A stretch of DNA of 64,000 nt from Anthonomus grandis grandis. Its lineage: Eukaryota > Arthropoda > Insecta > Coleoptera > Curculionidae. The stretch is from NCBI RefSeq assembly GCF_022605725.1, contig NC_065554.1, forward strand, positions 20,541,100 through 20,605,099, read 5' to 3'. The stretch's first letter is position 1. Every line of letters begins with the position of its first letter. This document shows positions 34,661 to 47,490 of the stretch, piece by piece. A program made the position numbers and the translations under genes. The notes beneath the pieces are model-generated. The model had not been told where the DNA came from, did not search any database, and was given only the letters and a program-made list of their open reading frames with translations.

Positions 34661-35829
34661 CTATTAAGGCTAAACTAGTGCCGTTATATCAAGTACTCTT
34701 CTTTAAACCCTTTTCCGACTTATCACTCATCCTGTTTGATTAAAAGCAAATTATGAATTATCTTAGCCAAACTGTAAACCATGTCTGATTAAAAAGTTAT
34801 ATACAAAGTGTTATATCGGTTGATGTTCTTGATTTGACGGTTTTTGACTTTTTAGAGTAATGTAACTCAAAAGACACCATGGTAATTTTTCTACCTATTG
34901 ATGAAATATTTTGCGTTTCGATTTTTTATTTTATAACAAATTACATTTAAATATTTGAAAATATATTTATGTATAAATAACATTTTAATTGGATTTAGTG
35001 TGAGTGATATAGAGATTTCTAAATAATTTTTTTTTTTATAAAACTGGTATCTTAATAAACATGTTAATTTCAGAGAGCAATAAAAGTATTATAAATGCTA
35101 GAGACAACGGATTTTTTTTTAACGGCTTGTTTTGTGTCTTGTGTTATTTGAGAAAATGTTTATTATCTATATTATTACTATTCAATAAGACCTTTAATTT
35201 AAAATAAGATAAAGGACATTGTCTGGTTTAAAATTTGATAGTTGCAGTTAGGTACAAATCACTAAGAGGTGATTTACGCAAATGCAAGAATATGGTACTT
35301 CTGGGTCCCCAACCTTTAAAAGAGTTATTGCAATCGCATTCTATTTTTAGAGCATTTCTATAGTGCTGCATTTACTTTTAAAATGAATACCCTATAATGA
35401 CTTCTCACGAGCCTTATGTATCGGTTATATGATCATGAGTTAATCCTTTGTCACCTTTTTCTCAATATTGCGAAAATTTGAATTAACCTTATTATATGGG
35501 TATGGTAAATTCTGTTTAATCGTAAGTATATTACATATTAAAATTTCATGTTTTTTAATTGTTTATTTCCCTTTTTTTAAGAGCTCTTAATGCTAAAATA
35601 GTTGAAAGGAATTTTTTTTTTCATTATTTAGATAATATTATAATCTCAGCAAAAAAAAATTTTAATATGCGTTCCTAATGACATATTTACATAAATATCG
35701 ATCAGCTTTTATTTAAAGAGTTTTTAATAACGATCAGTACAAATACTTACCTTTCAAACTTAAAACTCTTAATTAAAAGCAAACAAAAAAAAATCTTTTT
35801 TGGAAAAAAACAAAATAATCCTATTCGTC

Positions 35830-36200
35830 ATGGATAAATCATGTTTGTCATCCCCCTCGGACTAATACAGATGAATCGACGCGTTCAAAAAAAAATACCA
35901 CTCCCAAAAACCTGTCTTGACTGTAACCCGCGTTGCTGTTCTTATTTACGACGTCTGTAATACCTTCAAGTTTGAGCCGATATGTTACGAGGAAAGATTC
36001 CCGGGGGATTTTCGGGGCGATCCCTTCACGCATCTCGGTTAACAAGGATCACGAGCTACGGAATACATGGACGATTTTATTGTTGCCATACGGATGAGCT
36101 TAGGGAAATGAAAAAAATCTTTGAATCCGGCTTTGCCGTTGCCCTTTTCGACTTGTGTGATTGATTAGGGGTCGATGGGATAATACTGCTTTTGCTTACG
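35830..36200. other. GC-richer non-coding island
   Basis: It includes TCATCCCCCTCGGACTAATA and CCCGGGGGATTTTCGGGGCG. Overlapping short frames on both strands reflect the lack of stops at higher GC, not genes. Candidate regulatory element. Confidence 0.4.
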
Positions 36201-36859
36201 GTACGAAGCTCACAAACTGTGCAAAGCTGAGTAAAAAAGAATTTAAAAAAGATTTTTTTAAATAAATTTTAGGAGATTTTTGTAAAATAAAGTGTTTAAA
36301 TAGTGCATAACTTAAATGGATTTGCTATTATTGTTATTGTTTATGTAATTTTTCACAAAAACTCTTTATTATTCTTTTAGAATTTTCGTATTTTTTTTCG
36401 TCCGAAAGGTGGCTTAATACCAATGAAAAAAATTAATAAATTAAAGTATATTTTATTTTATAGAAACTTTTTGATTATAAATTATTTGAATTTCTTAAGT
36501 TGAATTAAATTAAATTCAAGGGAGAGTGGGTAGTCAAAGGAGCTGTTGTACATATGGATTCCCTAATAGATCCATCGTGCTTCTTATAATACTAAAATCT
36601 AGTAAGACTCTCTGGTCTGAGAAATTTTAAGTCGCTGGGTAAAGTAAGTATTATCCACATATTTGAATTAAGTGCGCGTGTTAATATGCGTCTCTTTCCT
36701 AATCCAACATTAATGGTAGTCTGGGTTTTCCGCAACACGTAGAGCGTATTAAGTACCAGTGTCCATTAAAAAGATCTGTCACTAGCTGAATATAGATAAG
36801 ACAGACTAGAGCCCATGTACCTTTTTATTGAAGATATTCTTCTGTCTAAATGTTAATGA

Positions 36860-38265
36860 TTTTTCCAATCATGACAGGTTAGTTCATAACGATCTTTAAG
36901 GATTCTTGCGACTCAGATCGGTTTATGTGCCTAAAAGTGCGTAAAAAGTTTTTTTAAATTTTTTATCTCATGTCAAGCTTGAATAACATTCTAAATCATT
37001 ATAAAATTATAATTTTCTGACATTGCGTAATTAATAACACCGCTAACGACCTAAGTAATAACCACCATGTTATTGACAAAGCTATTTAAAGGGCCAAACT
37101 ATTCTTACAATGTAAAGGTGGACACTTTAAACAATTATTGTAAACATTTTCACAGAAGTATTTTTAATTTTTTTTGTTGAATAAAATTATTTTTTGAGAT
37201 TATATATATATAAATATGATAAATTTCTACAGATTTGACAGATCATTTCATAGCGACCGTTAAAGATCCTTGGGACTCAGATCGGTTTATATGCCCAAAA
37301 GTGGGTAAAAAGTAAATTTTTTCACATTCAACCGCATCTCAACCTTCAGTTACACCCTAAATCATTATAAAATCACAGTCTTCTTATGTATTTATGATCT
37401 TTTTAAACGTGACAGGGTATTTCATAGCGATCGTCAAAGATCCTTGGTTATCAGATTGGTTTATATGCCTAAAAGTGGGTCCAAAGTCAATTTTTTCACT
37501 TTCTACCGCACCTCAATTTTTAGTTACAAGCTTGATAATTCTAAAATTACAGTTTTCTTATGTGTTTATGATCTTTACAAATGCGACATGTTATTTCATA
37601 GCGATCGTCAAAGATCCTTGGGATTTAGATCGGTATATGTGCCCAAAAGTGCGTAAAAAGTCAATTTTTCAACATTCTACCGCATCTCACGCTTCAGCAA
37701 CACCCTAATCACAATGAAATTATATTTTTCTTCCGTATTTATGTTACTTACAAATTCTACAGGTTATTTGACAGTGATCGTCAAAGATTCTTAAAACTAA
37801 GACTGATTTATTTGCTCAAAAATGGGTAAAATATCAATTTTTTCAGTTTCTACCGCATCTCTACCTTTAGTTACACCCTGGATAATTCTATAATTACAGT
37901 TTTCTTATGTGTTTATATTCTTTACAAACACGACATTTTATTTCATAGCGATCGTCAAAGGTCCTTGGGATTCAGATCGATTTATGTACCAAAAAGTGGG
38001 TAAAAAGCCTATTATTTGACTTTCTACTGCATATCACCCTTTAGTAACACCTTGGATCATTATGAAAATATATTTGTTTTATGTATTAATGATCTTTACA
38101 AAAGTGAGAATTCATTTTATAGCGATCGTTGATGATTCTTGGAACTCAGATGGGTTTACGTGCTTAAAAATAAATAAAAAAATCAATTTTTTACATTCTA
38201 CAGCATCTCATTTTTTAGTAACGCCATGGATCATTATGAAATTATACTTTCCTTATATATAATTT
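36860..38265 (+). repeat. Satellite-like tandem array, 174-bp monomer, seven copies
   Basis: The word TTCATAGCGATC (or variants) starts at 36883, 37247, 37421, 37595, 37768, 37942 and 38116, a period of 173-174 bp. Each monomer also has TTGGGACTCAGATCGGTTTA and CTACCGCATCTCA blocks. The slot between the first two copies holds a foreign transposase fragment. The monomer is an exact multiple of three, so open frames run across copies (37394-37708), but these are probably incidental. Confidence 0.85.
37020..37195 (+). pseudogene. Transposase C-terminal fragment inside the satellite array
   Basis: It contains KLFLQCKGGHFKQLL and a stop, the tail of DUF4817-type transposases, and is similar in sequence to 43960-44090. 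It replaces or interrupts one monomer slot of the array. Confidence 0.6.
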
Positions 38266-38629
38266 TTTCAGAGCTTCTATTTCCGGATTTGGCTATGCTG
38301 ATTATTGGTTCAGATCCTTCCCGCAGTTTGTCAGATATTAAAAAGAAAAGCTTGCCTATAGACAAAATTATGTCTGGTATTTTAAACTTTTAACAAGTAA
38401 AAGTGCTGATGCCCATCTGAACTTCCAACTAATCCCCAATTTACAATAGAAACCCATAATATTTTTAATATTTCAACCAAACAATTTCTTTGCTACCTTA
38501 CACAGAAGACCAAAATAATTTTAAAAGAAAAAGAACTTTTTTGTAAGTAAAAGAACAGAAAAAAAAGTAAATTCCTAAATTTTTCCTTCATTTAGCTTTA
38601 CTTTTCTAGCCAAAAATTTATGATCGGGT

Positions 38630-39420
38630 TATTTTCGAGACCACCCGACCAGAAAAAATAAATTACCGAAGCAGATCTTTTTAAGGGGTTCAATGTAACA
38701 TTACGGAGGGTCAGACGACGACTTTTGGGCTTTTAAAGGGTGTTTTTTTCCTTTTTGCTCTTTGATGTGCAAAATACATGTGGTTATATCCAAAAAAGAA
38801 TAAGAGGTAAAAAATATGTCGGATTCACAAAGAAATACGTTATAGTACTCGGGGCAGCTACCATGAGATCTAGCTCTATATCTCTTTAATTACAGCTTCA
38901 GATGGAGAAATTATATTTCTCCCTAGATAAAATATGTCAGTGCTAGGTCGGACTCTGGAAATATATTTCTGGATAAATTCCAGCGGGGCGCAAATGAATT
39001 TTACTTGAAGCGGATGTACCCAGTTTTCGATTTATTTACTTTCTTGTTTTATATTTGAATCTTTATTTACACTTTTTCACTTCTAAAGCTTATCTAATAT
39101 TTTTCTCGGTTCTAAAATTAAAACTCCACTCATTTTAATAAAAGGTAGCTGATTAAATAAAAAACCGCTTTAGAGGTGAAAAAAGCGAGCGGGTGAATTG
39201 TATGTAGCGTAAAAAAAACGGCTTAAAAGGAGCCGAAAATATATTTTTGCAATTTCTAAAATGTATGGGACCGTTGGGGCTCAATGAATACGTTCTTTTT
39301 TTCTCTTTTTTTCCGAGCATTTCCCGGTTTTTTCATTCAAGAAGACGTAATTTTTCTTCGCCTTTCTTAAAAAAGGAAGTTTTTGGGTAAGTGAAATTGG
39401 AGGTTTCATTTTGTGGCGGT
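38630..39420. other. GC-richer non-coding island
   Basis: It includes GAGGGTCAGACGACGACTTT, CTCGGGGCAGCTACCATGAG and TTCCAGCGGGGCGCAAATGA. No frame or transposon motif is present. One of the longest islands; candidate regulatory element. Confidence 0.4.
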
Positions 39421-39819
39421 TCATATATTGTTGCTTGTCACGAGTAAAAAGCATTAAACTAAATTGTGTCTTTGTGTGGGAACCTAATTAAATTATTATT
39501 AACTTCGAATAACGAAAAAAAATTTTTTTTTATTAAAGTAAATTTTTGTTCTTAAGATCCAATATTGGGATTTTTTCTACTAAAGTAAGGTGAAGTAGCT
39601 TATTAATTTTAAGATATAAAATATTTACAATAATAAATATGTAAATATATAAAACACTCTTAACCTACATAAAGGTAACTAAAATGTTCAATAGCAATAT
39701 TAACGTTTAAAATTGATATTAAAAATACAAAATTACCACAATTACAACAGACAAACATTAAGTAATTAACATGACAGAAAAGTAGAAAATAGTATACAAT
39801 ACATAACAGTAGATGTCTG

Positions 39820-40250
39820 GGGTTCAAGTAACTCTTGTAAACTGTAAAAGCTCTGGAGCATTTCCCTTCATAATTATATTTTTATACCTATATTGAAAGG
39901 TTTTTACGTTTATTGGCAGCTTATTAAATAATTCAACAGCTATAAAGTTTGGTCGATTTTGGCACTTTAATAATACTACAAAGTCTTTGATAAAAGGCTT
40001 AATAGCTGTGAATATTACTATAAGTTTGCATCTTGTAATTTCTTAACATAAAAAAACACAATTCGAATATGTAACCTGACGACAAAGTTGGTATATTGAG
40101 TTTTGTGAATGCAGACCTACACTGCCTTTATAAGCTGAAGCGCAGTAACTCCATATTTTGTTATTTCGGAGAAACTGCATTCCTAACATGTCTAGGACAT
40201 TTTTCAATCTCTCAAACTTAGCAAAAAAGCAGTATTGGCAATGCATATTA
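39820..40250 (-). pseudogene. LINE ORF2 C-terminal fragment
   Basis: The minus strand reads KCQNRPNFIAVELFNKLPIN followed by VKTFQYRYKN. The LFNKLPxxVK block is the usual C-terminal landmark of Jockey/CR1-like LINE polyproteins. Stops surround it. The frame 40246-40043 just upstream (FAKFERLKNV) may be part of the same remnant. Confidence 0.55.
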
Positions 40251-40949
40251 AAATAAATGGCTAAAACACTTGCCGTATCTTCACTTTTTCCTGTTGCTTG
40301 ACTAAAATGCAGTATCTACAAAAAAATTGTATAAAATTTTGATTATATAATGCGGCAGATCTCAGTTTCGTTTGCACGTGTATCAAGTACCTAACATAAA
40401 CATAACCAATAATTACTTTATTGCATATTTTGTGTATTTTATCAGCAAGTGAGAGTTTAAAAAAGTTATTTCGAAAAATTAGGTATTCACTTCATAATGT
40501 TTATGCTTTTGGTTTTTTCATTAAAAGTAGTAGGTTTTTCTTTATCGTAAATGCGAATTTTGGTATATATTTAACAATCTTTTTTTTTTGGCAAATTTTA
40601 CAAGCAAAAATGTTGACAGAACAATTTTTTTGACAGAACCACTACTTCTTGAATTATCGGCATTTAAAGGAATAAATTGCTTCTAGCTTTTTGTTGCCTA
40701 TTCCGATTAAAAAATTATTATTATAATCTTGTTGTTAAGCATAGAAACAAAAACAAAAAATAAAAGGGTTTTTTGCCATTCCGCTGAATTTTATACACTA
40801 CTTTACTATTATGTATAGTCCATTTATAAAGTATCAAGAATTTTTCTAATTTTTATAAATAATTTTTTTTTGCATGTTTTCGCACATTGTTGATTGAGCA
40901 TGAGTTTAATAGGAAAATGTCGCAACTAGAAAAAAGAAAAGGGATCAAA

Positions 40950-41780
40950 TGTTTGTATCGAAAGAGTGTTCGGAATTAAAAAATTGGTGCAAATAACTGA
41001 ACTTCGAAAAAGTGCAGTGTAGGAAACAATTAAGAGAATAAAAACTAGTACAGATTTAAGACATAGACTAGTTTCCAGAAGGCCACGTAAGTATCGTGGA
41101 AACTTTTTAAATGCTCTAGTGAATTTATGACAAAAAAACCTGAGTCTAGGGTTTCGAAAACTGGTCAGCAGATTTAAAAATTAACGGATAATAAATGTGT
41201 GCCCAGAAGCTATCATTGGATCATTCAGATCAACGCAATAACACTTTTACAAAACAATAAAGAAGGGAGTTATGTCAATGTCTTCAAGGAGGTAATTTCA
41301 GAAATATATTTATATCTGACAAGAGTTGTTTCTAAATTGATGAAAGCCATCCTAAAATCCTGTTAAGAGAAAATGTTGCTATTTAAATTTCCAAATTTTC
41401 TACTAAAATATTGGTTCTGAGAGAAATATGTCAACGTCGCTTTGTAGTTGATGACACTGTTAACAGTACAAGGTACTGTAATAATTTAAATGGGTTTCTT
41501 CTATGTGGAAGGGTGGGATTTATAGTAGAATAATGCAAGATGCCATACTTCTGCCTAAACTCAGCCTTGGCTTTAAGAATACTAATCGACAACAATTCCA
41601 TGGCCAGCAGCTTTACCAGATGTTAGTTCCATTGAAATTATACGAGGATTAATTAAGATTAAACTGGAATGAGTACCCTTGCGAAATGAAGAAAGCTTGT
41701 TTTACAGGCCTGGACCACCATGTAGTATGGCAATCACCGAGTTGCTGGTATACCTAGATGTTTAGTCAAGTGATCGTAGT
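40950..41780 (+). pseudogene. Tc1-like transposase remnant
   Basis: Broken plus-strand frames give HRLVSRRPRKYRG, then NFRNIFISDKSCF with DESHPK, then NSTRYCNNLN and YSRIMQDA. The order matches the DNA-binding part and the FSDESxF catalytic block of Tc1 transposases. Many stops and shifts make it dead. Confidence 0.55.
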
Positions 41781-42859
41781 TACTTTCTAGATGGACTGTA
41801 TTTATATTTGGATAGTGTTAAGAGTGCAAATAATACGATTTTACAATTATGTTTATGATACTTTTGTTATTGAATCTATTTTCATTTTATGAAAGCTAAT
41901 AATGAGGCACATTGTATAAATCATTGTTACCCCCTAATATGATTTTATCGTGACAACATATTTATTCAGACAATTGTATTTATCTTTTTTTGACATTAAT
42001 TTTAACAAAATTAAATCACATTTGCTAGTTGAACAAAGAAAAGGTTAATTAACTTCAGATATAAATTAGGGTAAAAATCGAACAAAAAAAAATGTAAAAA
42101 ATAATCATTATTAATTGCCATTATTTGAAAACTGTCTTTACCCCTTGTGGATATCGATAATTTGCATTTTTGCTTTTTTTAGGGTCTTAAATAATGGGCG
42201 TTACTCCCCTTGGATCTTTTATTCGCTACCGCATTTGCCGCTCTTACGTTCTGGGTTAATTTTCTTTATTATTTTTATTATTTGTTTCCTTTTAATTTAT
42301 TTGATATAAATTAATTATTCATAAAAGAGTTATTTCATCTATACTAATAGATTATGGGTTTTTATAATCGAGAATTAATCATTTTTGCCAAAATTTTAAT
42401 TAGATTTAAAACCGTATTTTATAATTTTATATATGGGCAAATAAAGCATTTGAATTTTTAATTTATTTATTTTATGTCAATGTATTTGTATTATATTTTC
42501 TTATTGAATTTAATAATATTGATAATAATATTTTTTTTAAACATATAAACAATTTTTTTAAGCAAAAAATGTACGCTCCTCTAAAAAAATCTAAGCATGC
42601 ATAATATTTTTAGAAAAAATTATTGATCTTTTTCCAATATTATAAAAATGACTAAATATAGCATTGATGCTTTTTATTAACATATAAAAGGTTTTAATTA
42701 TAGTATCACCGCTAAAAGACGTACTTGGCATATTCAGCATAAGAAAGCTGCACAGATTAGTTAAAACCTCAAGGTTCTATCTTAAATAATAAGAGTAATT
42801 TATAGTTAAAGCTTTCAAGTAGATTTAATTTTGATAAGACTTAATACCCATCCAGTGCC

Positions 42860-43180
42860 AATATATAGGAAAGAGGTTGAACATCAATGCAAACCAATAG
42901 ATGGAAAATAGCCGGAAGTGTAAATTTCAACACTGAAAGACAAACATATCGGCCATTTCCGTATCGGCCCCATACGCTTACGCCGAATTGCTTTTTAAAC
43001 GCCACCGGATATCCCACCGATAAATTCCTAAGTTGTGAATAATGCAGCGGAACCCTTGCGGTTGTGTTTTGAATTTATTTATGCCTGTTTGATCTATGCC
43101 CGGAATTTTTCGGACTTTTAAAGTGCGCTTTAAAAGTTGCACAAACCTGATGCATATAAATTATACAAACGGTTTTTCTT
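42860..43180. other. GC-richer non-coding island
   Basis: It includes GTATCGGCCCCATACGCTTA, CGCCACCGGATATCCCACCG and CAGCGGAACCCTTGCGGTTG. It has no frame or transposon motif. Candidate regulatory element. Confidence 0.4.
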
Positions 43181-43809
43181 AGGAGAATATTTGTATTTAT
43201 TTTTCGGTGTTATCTGCATTTTCACTGCTAAAATATTCGAAAAAAAAGGTAAAAAAAAATAGTTTATTATAGTGGAGTTGTGAGCTTAAAATACTTCTTT
43301 CGTTTGTCATTCTGTTAAAGTAGGTACGTCAGTTTGATCGAAATTTACACAAATTAGTATCATGTTTGATTTTACGTAGACGGAAGTGGTAGAGCAGCAG
43401 TGGTTGAATACCGCCGCCAGTATACAAATTAAATAATATCTAATTTACATATCTGAGAGGAATATATGGGACATTTTAATTAACTGAGAGCAACAGCTCA
43501 TTATTATCCAAATACTTCTTTTATAGGTCCGTTAGCAGCTGCCCAAAATATAATAATGAATAGTGTTGAACATTCACTCTCAACTAGTATTCGAAGATAG
43601 AATTTCCATTCTTGGCAGCTTGAGAATTCCTATGCACAGTCGAACAGAGTTTCCAACATCGTTTTTAAGTTAATGTTTGTTAGGAGATCAGTTTAGTCAA
43701 CCCTTTTATGTGTTTGACGCTTCGTATGTATTAAATATCTTTAATTTACCCTTAGCTCTTATGAGAAGAAGTATCTCTGTTATTATCTGATATTCCGATT
43801 TAAAGAAGG

Positions 43810-44090
43810 CGACAAATGTGGTTACAGCGTGAGGGTGCACCGGACTTAAATCTTTTGGACTATTACTTGTTGGGACATAAAGAATTTAGTGGATGCAGAA
43901 AAATTACATACCAGAGCTGAACTGCTTCGTGAATTGAATATGTGAAATGAAGTGAAATAAATCACTAATATTCCAAGTAATAACCACAGTGTTTTTGGGA
44001 AAGCTATCTAGGCTAGACTATGCCTACAATGTAAATATGTACACTTTGAATAATTAGAATAAACAGTTATTTTCACATTTTTTTTGGCAC
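43810..44090 (+). pseudogene. DUF4817-family transposase C-terminal remnant
   Basis: Frames give PDLNLLDYYLLGHKEFSG and, farther on, RLCLQCKYVHFE. They match SPDLxPLDxxLWGxLK and the ...ACIxxNGGHFExLL tail of this transposase family, in the right order and spacing. Confidence 0.7.
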
Positions 44091-46193
44091 TGTAGTAAAT
44101 TAAAAAAATATATTTCTTGGTAAAGCATTTGTGGATATATATTAATAGGACACTTTGTAACCGAATTTACCTAAGGAACGGGTAGCGACATTTTTATGTT
44201 TAACATATGTTTTTCTTCAGGGATTCGAAGCTACAATTTACAAAGAAAAAATAGAAATGTCCATATAAATCAACTCATCTACTATATTTTATAAAGCTGA
44301 GAATAAAAAAAATAAAAAGAAAGGAAGCTGTTACATTAATCTATATTTAGGGCCAGAATTAGAAAAATCCCTTTAGGCAACTCAAGTCATATATGAGACA
44401 TTAGATGATTGGTGACCCTAATTGATGTTAGAAGGTTTTATTTTTATTTCCTGTTTTTCATCATATTCAGAAAAATTTTAAAATGATTATAACTTTAACT
44501 TAGTTTATAAAAAGAGCAAAATTTGCAAAGTGTATTGAGTTGTGTATCATTTATGATCAACTAAGTTAGATAGATATAAATTGGTATTAATTACATAGTA
44601 AGTGCTACAAGTCAGTCAATGTACATAAAAAAAAAAACAAAATTATGATGATCGATTTATGATTTACAATTTAAGGTATAACATGTTCACCCTAAAAAAT
44701 ATTAAAATATTTAGATGGAACATTCTACCACTGCATAATAAAAATCTAAAAAAGTTAAGCATGTAATTCCTCAATAGACATTAAAAAAGCCTTTTTAAAC
44801 ATATTACAAGTTAAATCTGATGTATTTTTGAATTAACTATAATATTTAAAAATCAAACTTTTATTAATTATTTTTAAAAATTTATTGTCTTCTAAGTTAA
44901 TAAATATAGTCCTGTAATTTTTTAAAATAATTAGTTCCATGATAGTCACTGCCTCTCCTAGATCAATTGGCTATGAAGAGTTGGTATTAGATAGTAGCTA
45001 TTTTTAGTGATGCTAGTTCTCTTATTATGTAATAAAAAAAGCCAGTTTTTTTACCGAAGTTAGACAGGCAAGGAAAAAGGATGTATCTTGGATTTACCAA
45101 ACCAATGGCTAGTGCACTCTCGATAAAAATCTTCTGCTACCACCTTTACACATCTGCGCTGTAGAGCAGATGTCTCAGATACTCCCGAGGAATGTCCCTA
45201 TTTTATGATAGGATGAGACAGGTTAGATCCAAAATACAAATAATAATTAAAAAATATTTATCTTGAAACAGTCCTAGATAGATCTATAATGAAAAAATTT
45301 CTACCAAAGAGTTTACTAGACTTTTGGCTAACATGGCTAACATGCTCATCCCACAACATTCCAAAACAGTTTAGTGAGAAATTTAAGAACTGAGTTTTTG
45401 TGTTGCTGAGACTAAGCCTATTCGCGAGATATCAGTTGTCTAGAATTATTTGCTAAATAGGATAGGGTGGCTCTAGATATGTTGTAACGCCAATATGCTG
45501 TGAAAAGTTTTATATAAACTATACATAAGAAAGTGCCTAGAATCGAACTCTCGTATTCACCATGTTGTATCTATTGCTAGATCTAACAAGTTAGCTTATT
45601 TTGTCTAGTTGTACTCCAGTTTCGTTACTATAAACGCTGTTAGACTATCTATGAGGAACAAAAAAGATTTATATTTGTTTCTAAACTTAAAGTGCTTATT
45701 ACAAGACGAGATGTTAAACTTAAAGAAAGTAACAATTTGATCCTCTAGCAATCAGTGGAAGTTTAGAAAACCGGACAGCAGTGAGATCGGAGGAAAGTAA
45801 GTTTTATCACTGGCACTACTATTGTTTTAAAATAAAAGCACTATTTTGACCACTTTTAAGGACTGAGGAAAATATCTTTCTAATCTACATTAGTTAAAAA
45901 AATAAAAATATCAAGTTCGTATATAATTTTTTTGATATATCTTATAATAAGAAGTCTAATGGCATCAAAATAAGGTTTTTACTCACTAGATCATCTTCAC
46001 CTTTTTATATCCGATAATATTTAAACGTTTCAAACACATCTTTATGAGTAAATATAAGTAAAGAGAGACTTTACTACTCTAACAAAAATGAACCCTTTAA
46101 ATGAAACTCAACGAGTATACATATTAAACAATCTTCTTTAGGCCCTCCGGCATGTTTCCCAAAATGAACAAGGCTCGAAATCTCATCAGCGAA

Positions 46194-46236
46194 ATTTGAG
46201 ACAATTCAAGCACGGAGGGCTTGAATTGTCTCAAAT
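46194..46236. repeat. Perfect 18-bp hairpin with 7-nt loop
   Basis: ATTTGAGACAATTCAAGC and its exact complement enclose ACGGAGG. The loop with two following bases is also complementary to GCCCTCCG at 46142-46149, so a second fold is possible. The flanks (46130-46330) are a GC-richer island. The function is unknown. Confidence 0.7.
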
Positions 46237-46589
46237 AAATTTTTAACTACTACAGTGAAGCTCGTCGAAATTAGCACTTAACCTAAGTCTTTAACAGAAG
46301 AAAGGAGCCAAGGAGTGCGCGTTCCCTTATAATGAAATTGGATTGGCCTTATTATTATTGCTACAGTTTATTTTTAAGTTGATTAGTAAGCGTAATGGAA
46401 ACGACAAGAGCCATGCCTAAATTAACTTAATTACTTTTAGTATTTTATAGGAATAGTTTACAGTTTTACATGTATCCTTTTCCACCACTAATTGTTCTAA
46501 TTCAGCAACACCTCTCCTCATGTAGGTCTAGGATATTATTTATCCTTACTTTTGATGCTATGACTAGTTATTTACATGAAGCGAACCTA

Positions 46590-46860
46590 AAACTAATGCA
46601 CATTTGCATTTTTTTCCAATACTTGGAAACTGTTTAAGCACAACGGAGTAAGCCCTTTGTAATCATTTTGGTTCGTCGATCATTCGCTAGTTAATCAATG
46701 CGCTAATGTGTTAATCAGCAGATTAGTCTTTTAGTTTGATATAGATTTGCTTAAAAGAACCTTGACTAGCGCACTGATATTCCTTTCGTGATGAATTCAG
46801 TTTTTTATTTAGCGACCCTGAGATAACTCTGATGACTCTGTCATAATCTTCACGTTTCTT
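46590..46860. other. Mildly GC-richer non-coding stretch
   Basis: It includes TTCGTCGATCATTCGCTAGT and repeated TTAATCA-type homeodomain-like words. No frame is seen. Candidate regulatory element. Confidence 0.25.
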
Positions 46861-47244
46861 AGGTGTAATAACGGCAAAAAAAAGACATAATAAAAAAGTT
46901 TTTAAAATTTTTAACAGTTGATGGAGTTAAATGAAATCTGTGGGATAAATTACCTACTCAGAAAAATTATTAACAATTTTTACATCAATAAGCACATTGA
47001 TGTAGAAACGGAATTATTAACACGTTTTTTATTTGTTTTGATTATTTGAAACTGGAAAAATATAATGAATAAATTCATATTAATTGATTAAAAAAGTCAT
47101 AATAATTGATTTTAAATTACTTTAAAATAAGTGGTTGATGTTTTCCAAAATAATATTTTTTATACCTACGGTAAAGGTTTATTTAATGTTTCTAGGAATT
47201 ATTTTTCTCGAATCACATTCTTTTCATTATAAAATAATCTATAG

Positions 47245-47490
47245 ATAGATATTAATAGATTTAGCACCCCAAATAAAACCGATATTATTCCAAAAGAATT
47301 GCCGGCGTTTCGCCTTATATTTAGGCCTTCTTCAGGGCTGAAAACTATATGTTTCAATTTAAAATTTATACAATCGCGATATATTATTTTTAGCCCTGAA
47401 GATGCTTTAAATAAAGGCCAAAACGTCGGCATTTCTTCTAGAAATAAATCGGCTTTATTTGAGGTCCTAAACCTGGTACACTTTCTCTCC
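47245..47490. repeat. Inverted pair of Penelope-type repeats with hammerhead-like cores
   Basis: Two about 100-bp arms (47245-47345 and 47389-47490) face away from a 43-nt centre. Each begins AGCCCTGAAGA, has a stem II hairpin and then a GAAA-like box and GCC/GTC-GGC. In the minus-strand arm GAAA is intact but the cleavage-site GTC is GCC. In the plus-strand arm GTC is intact but GAAA is CAAAA. Confidence 0.65.

Noticed and set aside
41201..41225. GAAGCTATCATTGGAT equals part of the peptide exon 2 (EAIIG).
   Set aside because: No cysteine motif follows; the surroundings are a Tc1 transposase remnant, so the match is chance.
45080..45240. Frame with DVSDTPEECPYF resembling the C-terminal zinc-finger region of LINE polyproteins.
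   Set aside because: Too short and with too few matching residues to separate from chance.
45538..45570. GAATCGAACTCTCGTATTCACC looked like a tRNA T-arm on the minus strand.
   Set aside because: The flanks of the TTCGATT loop do not pair, and no acceptor stem or anticodon arm fits around it.
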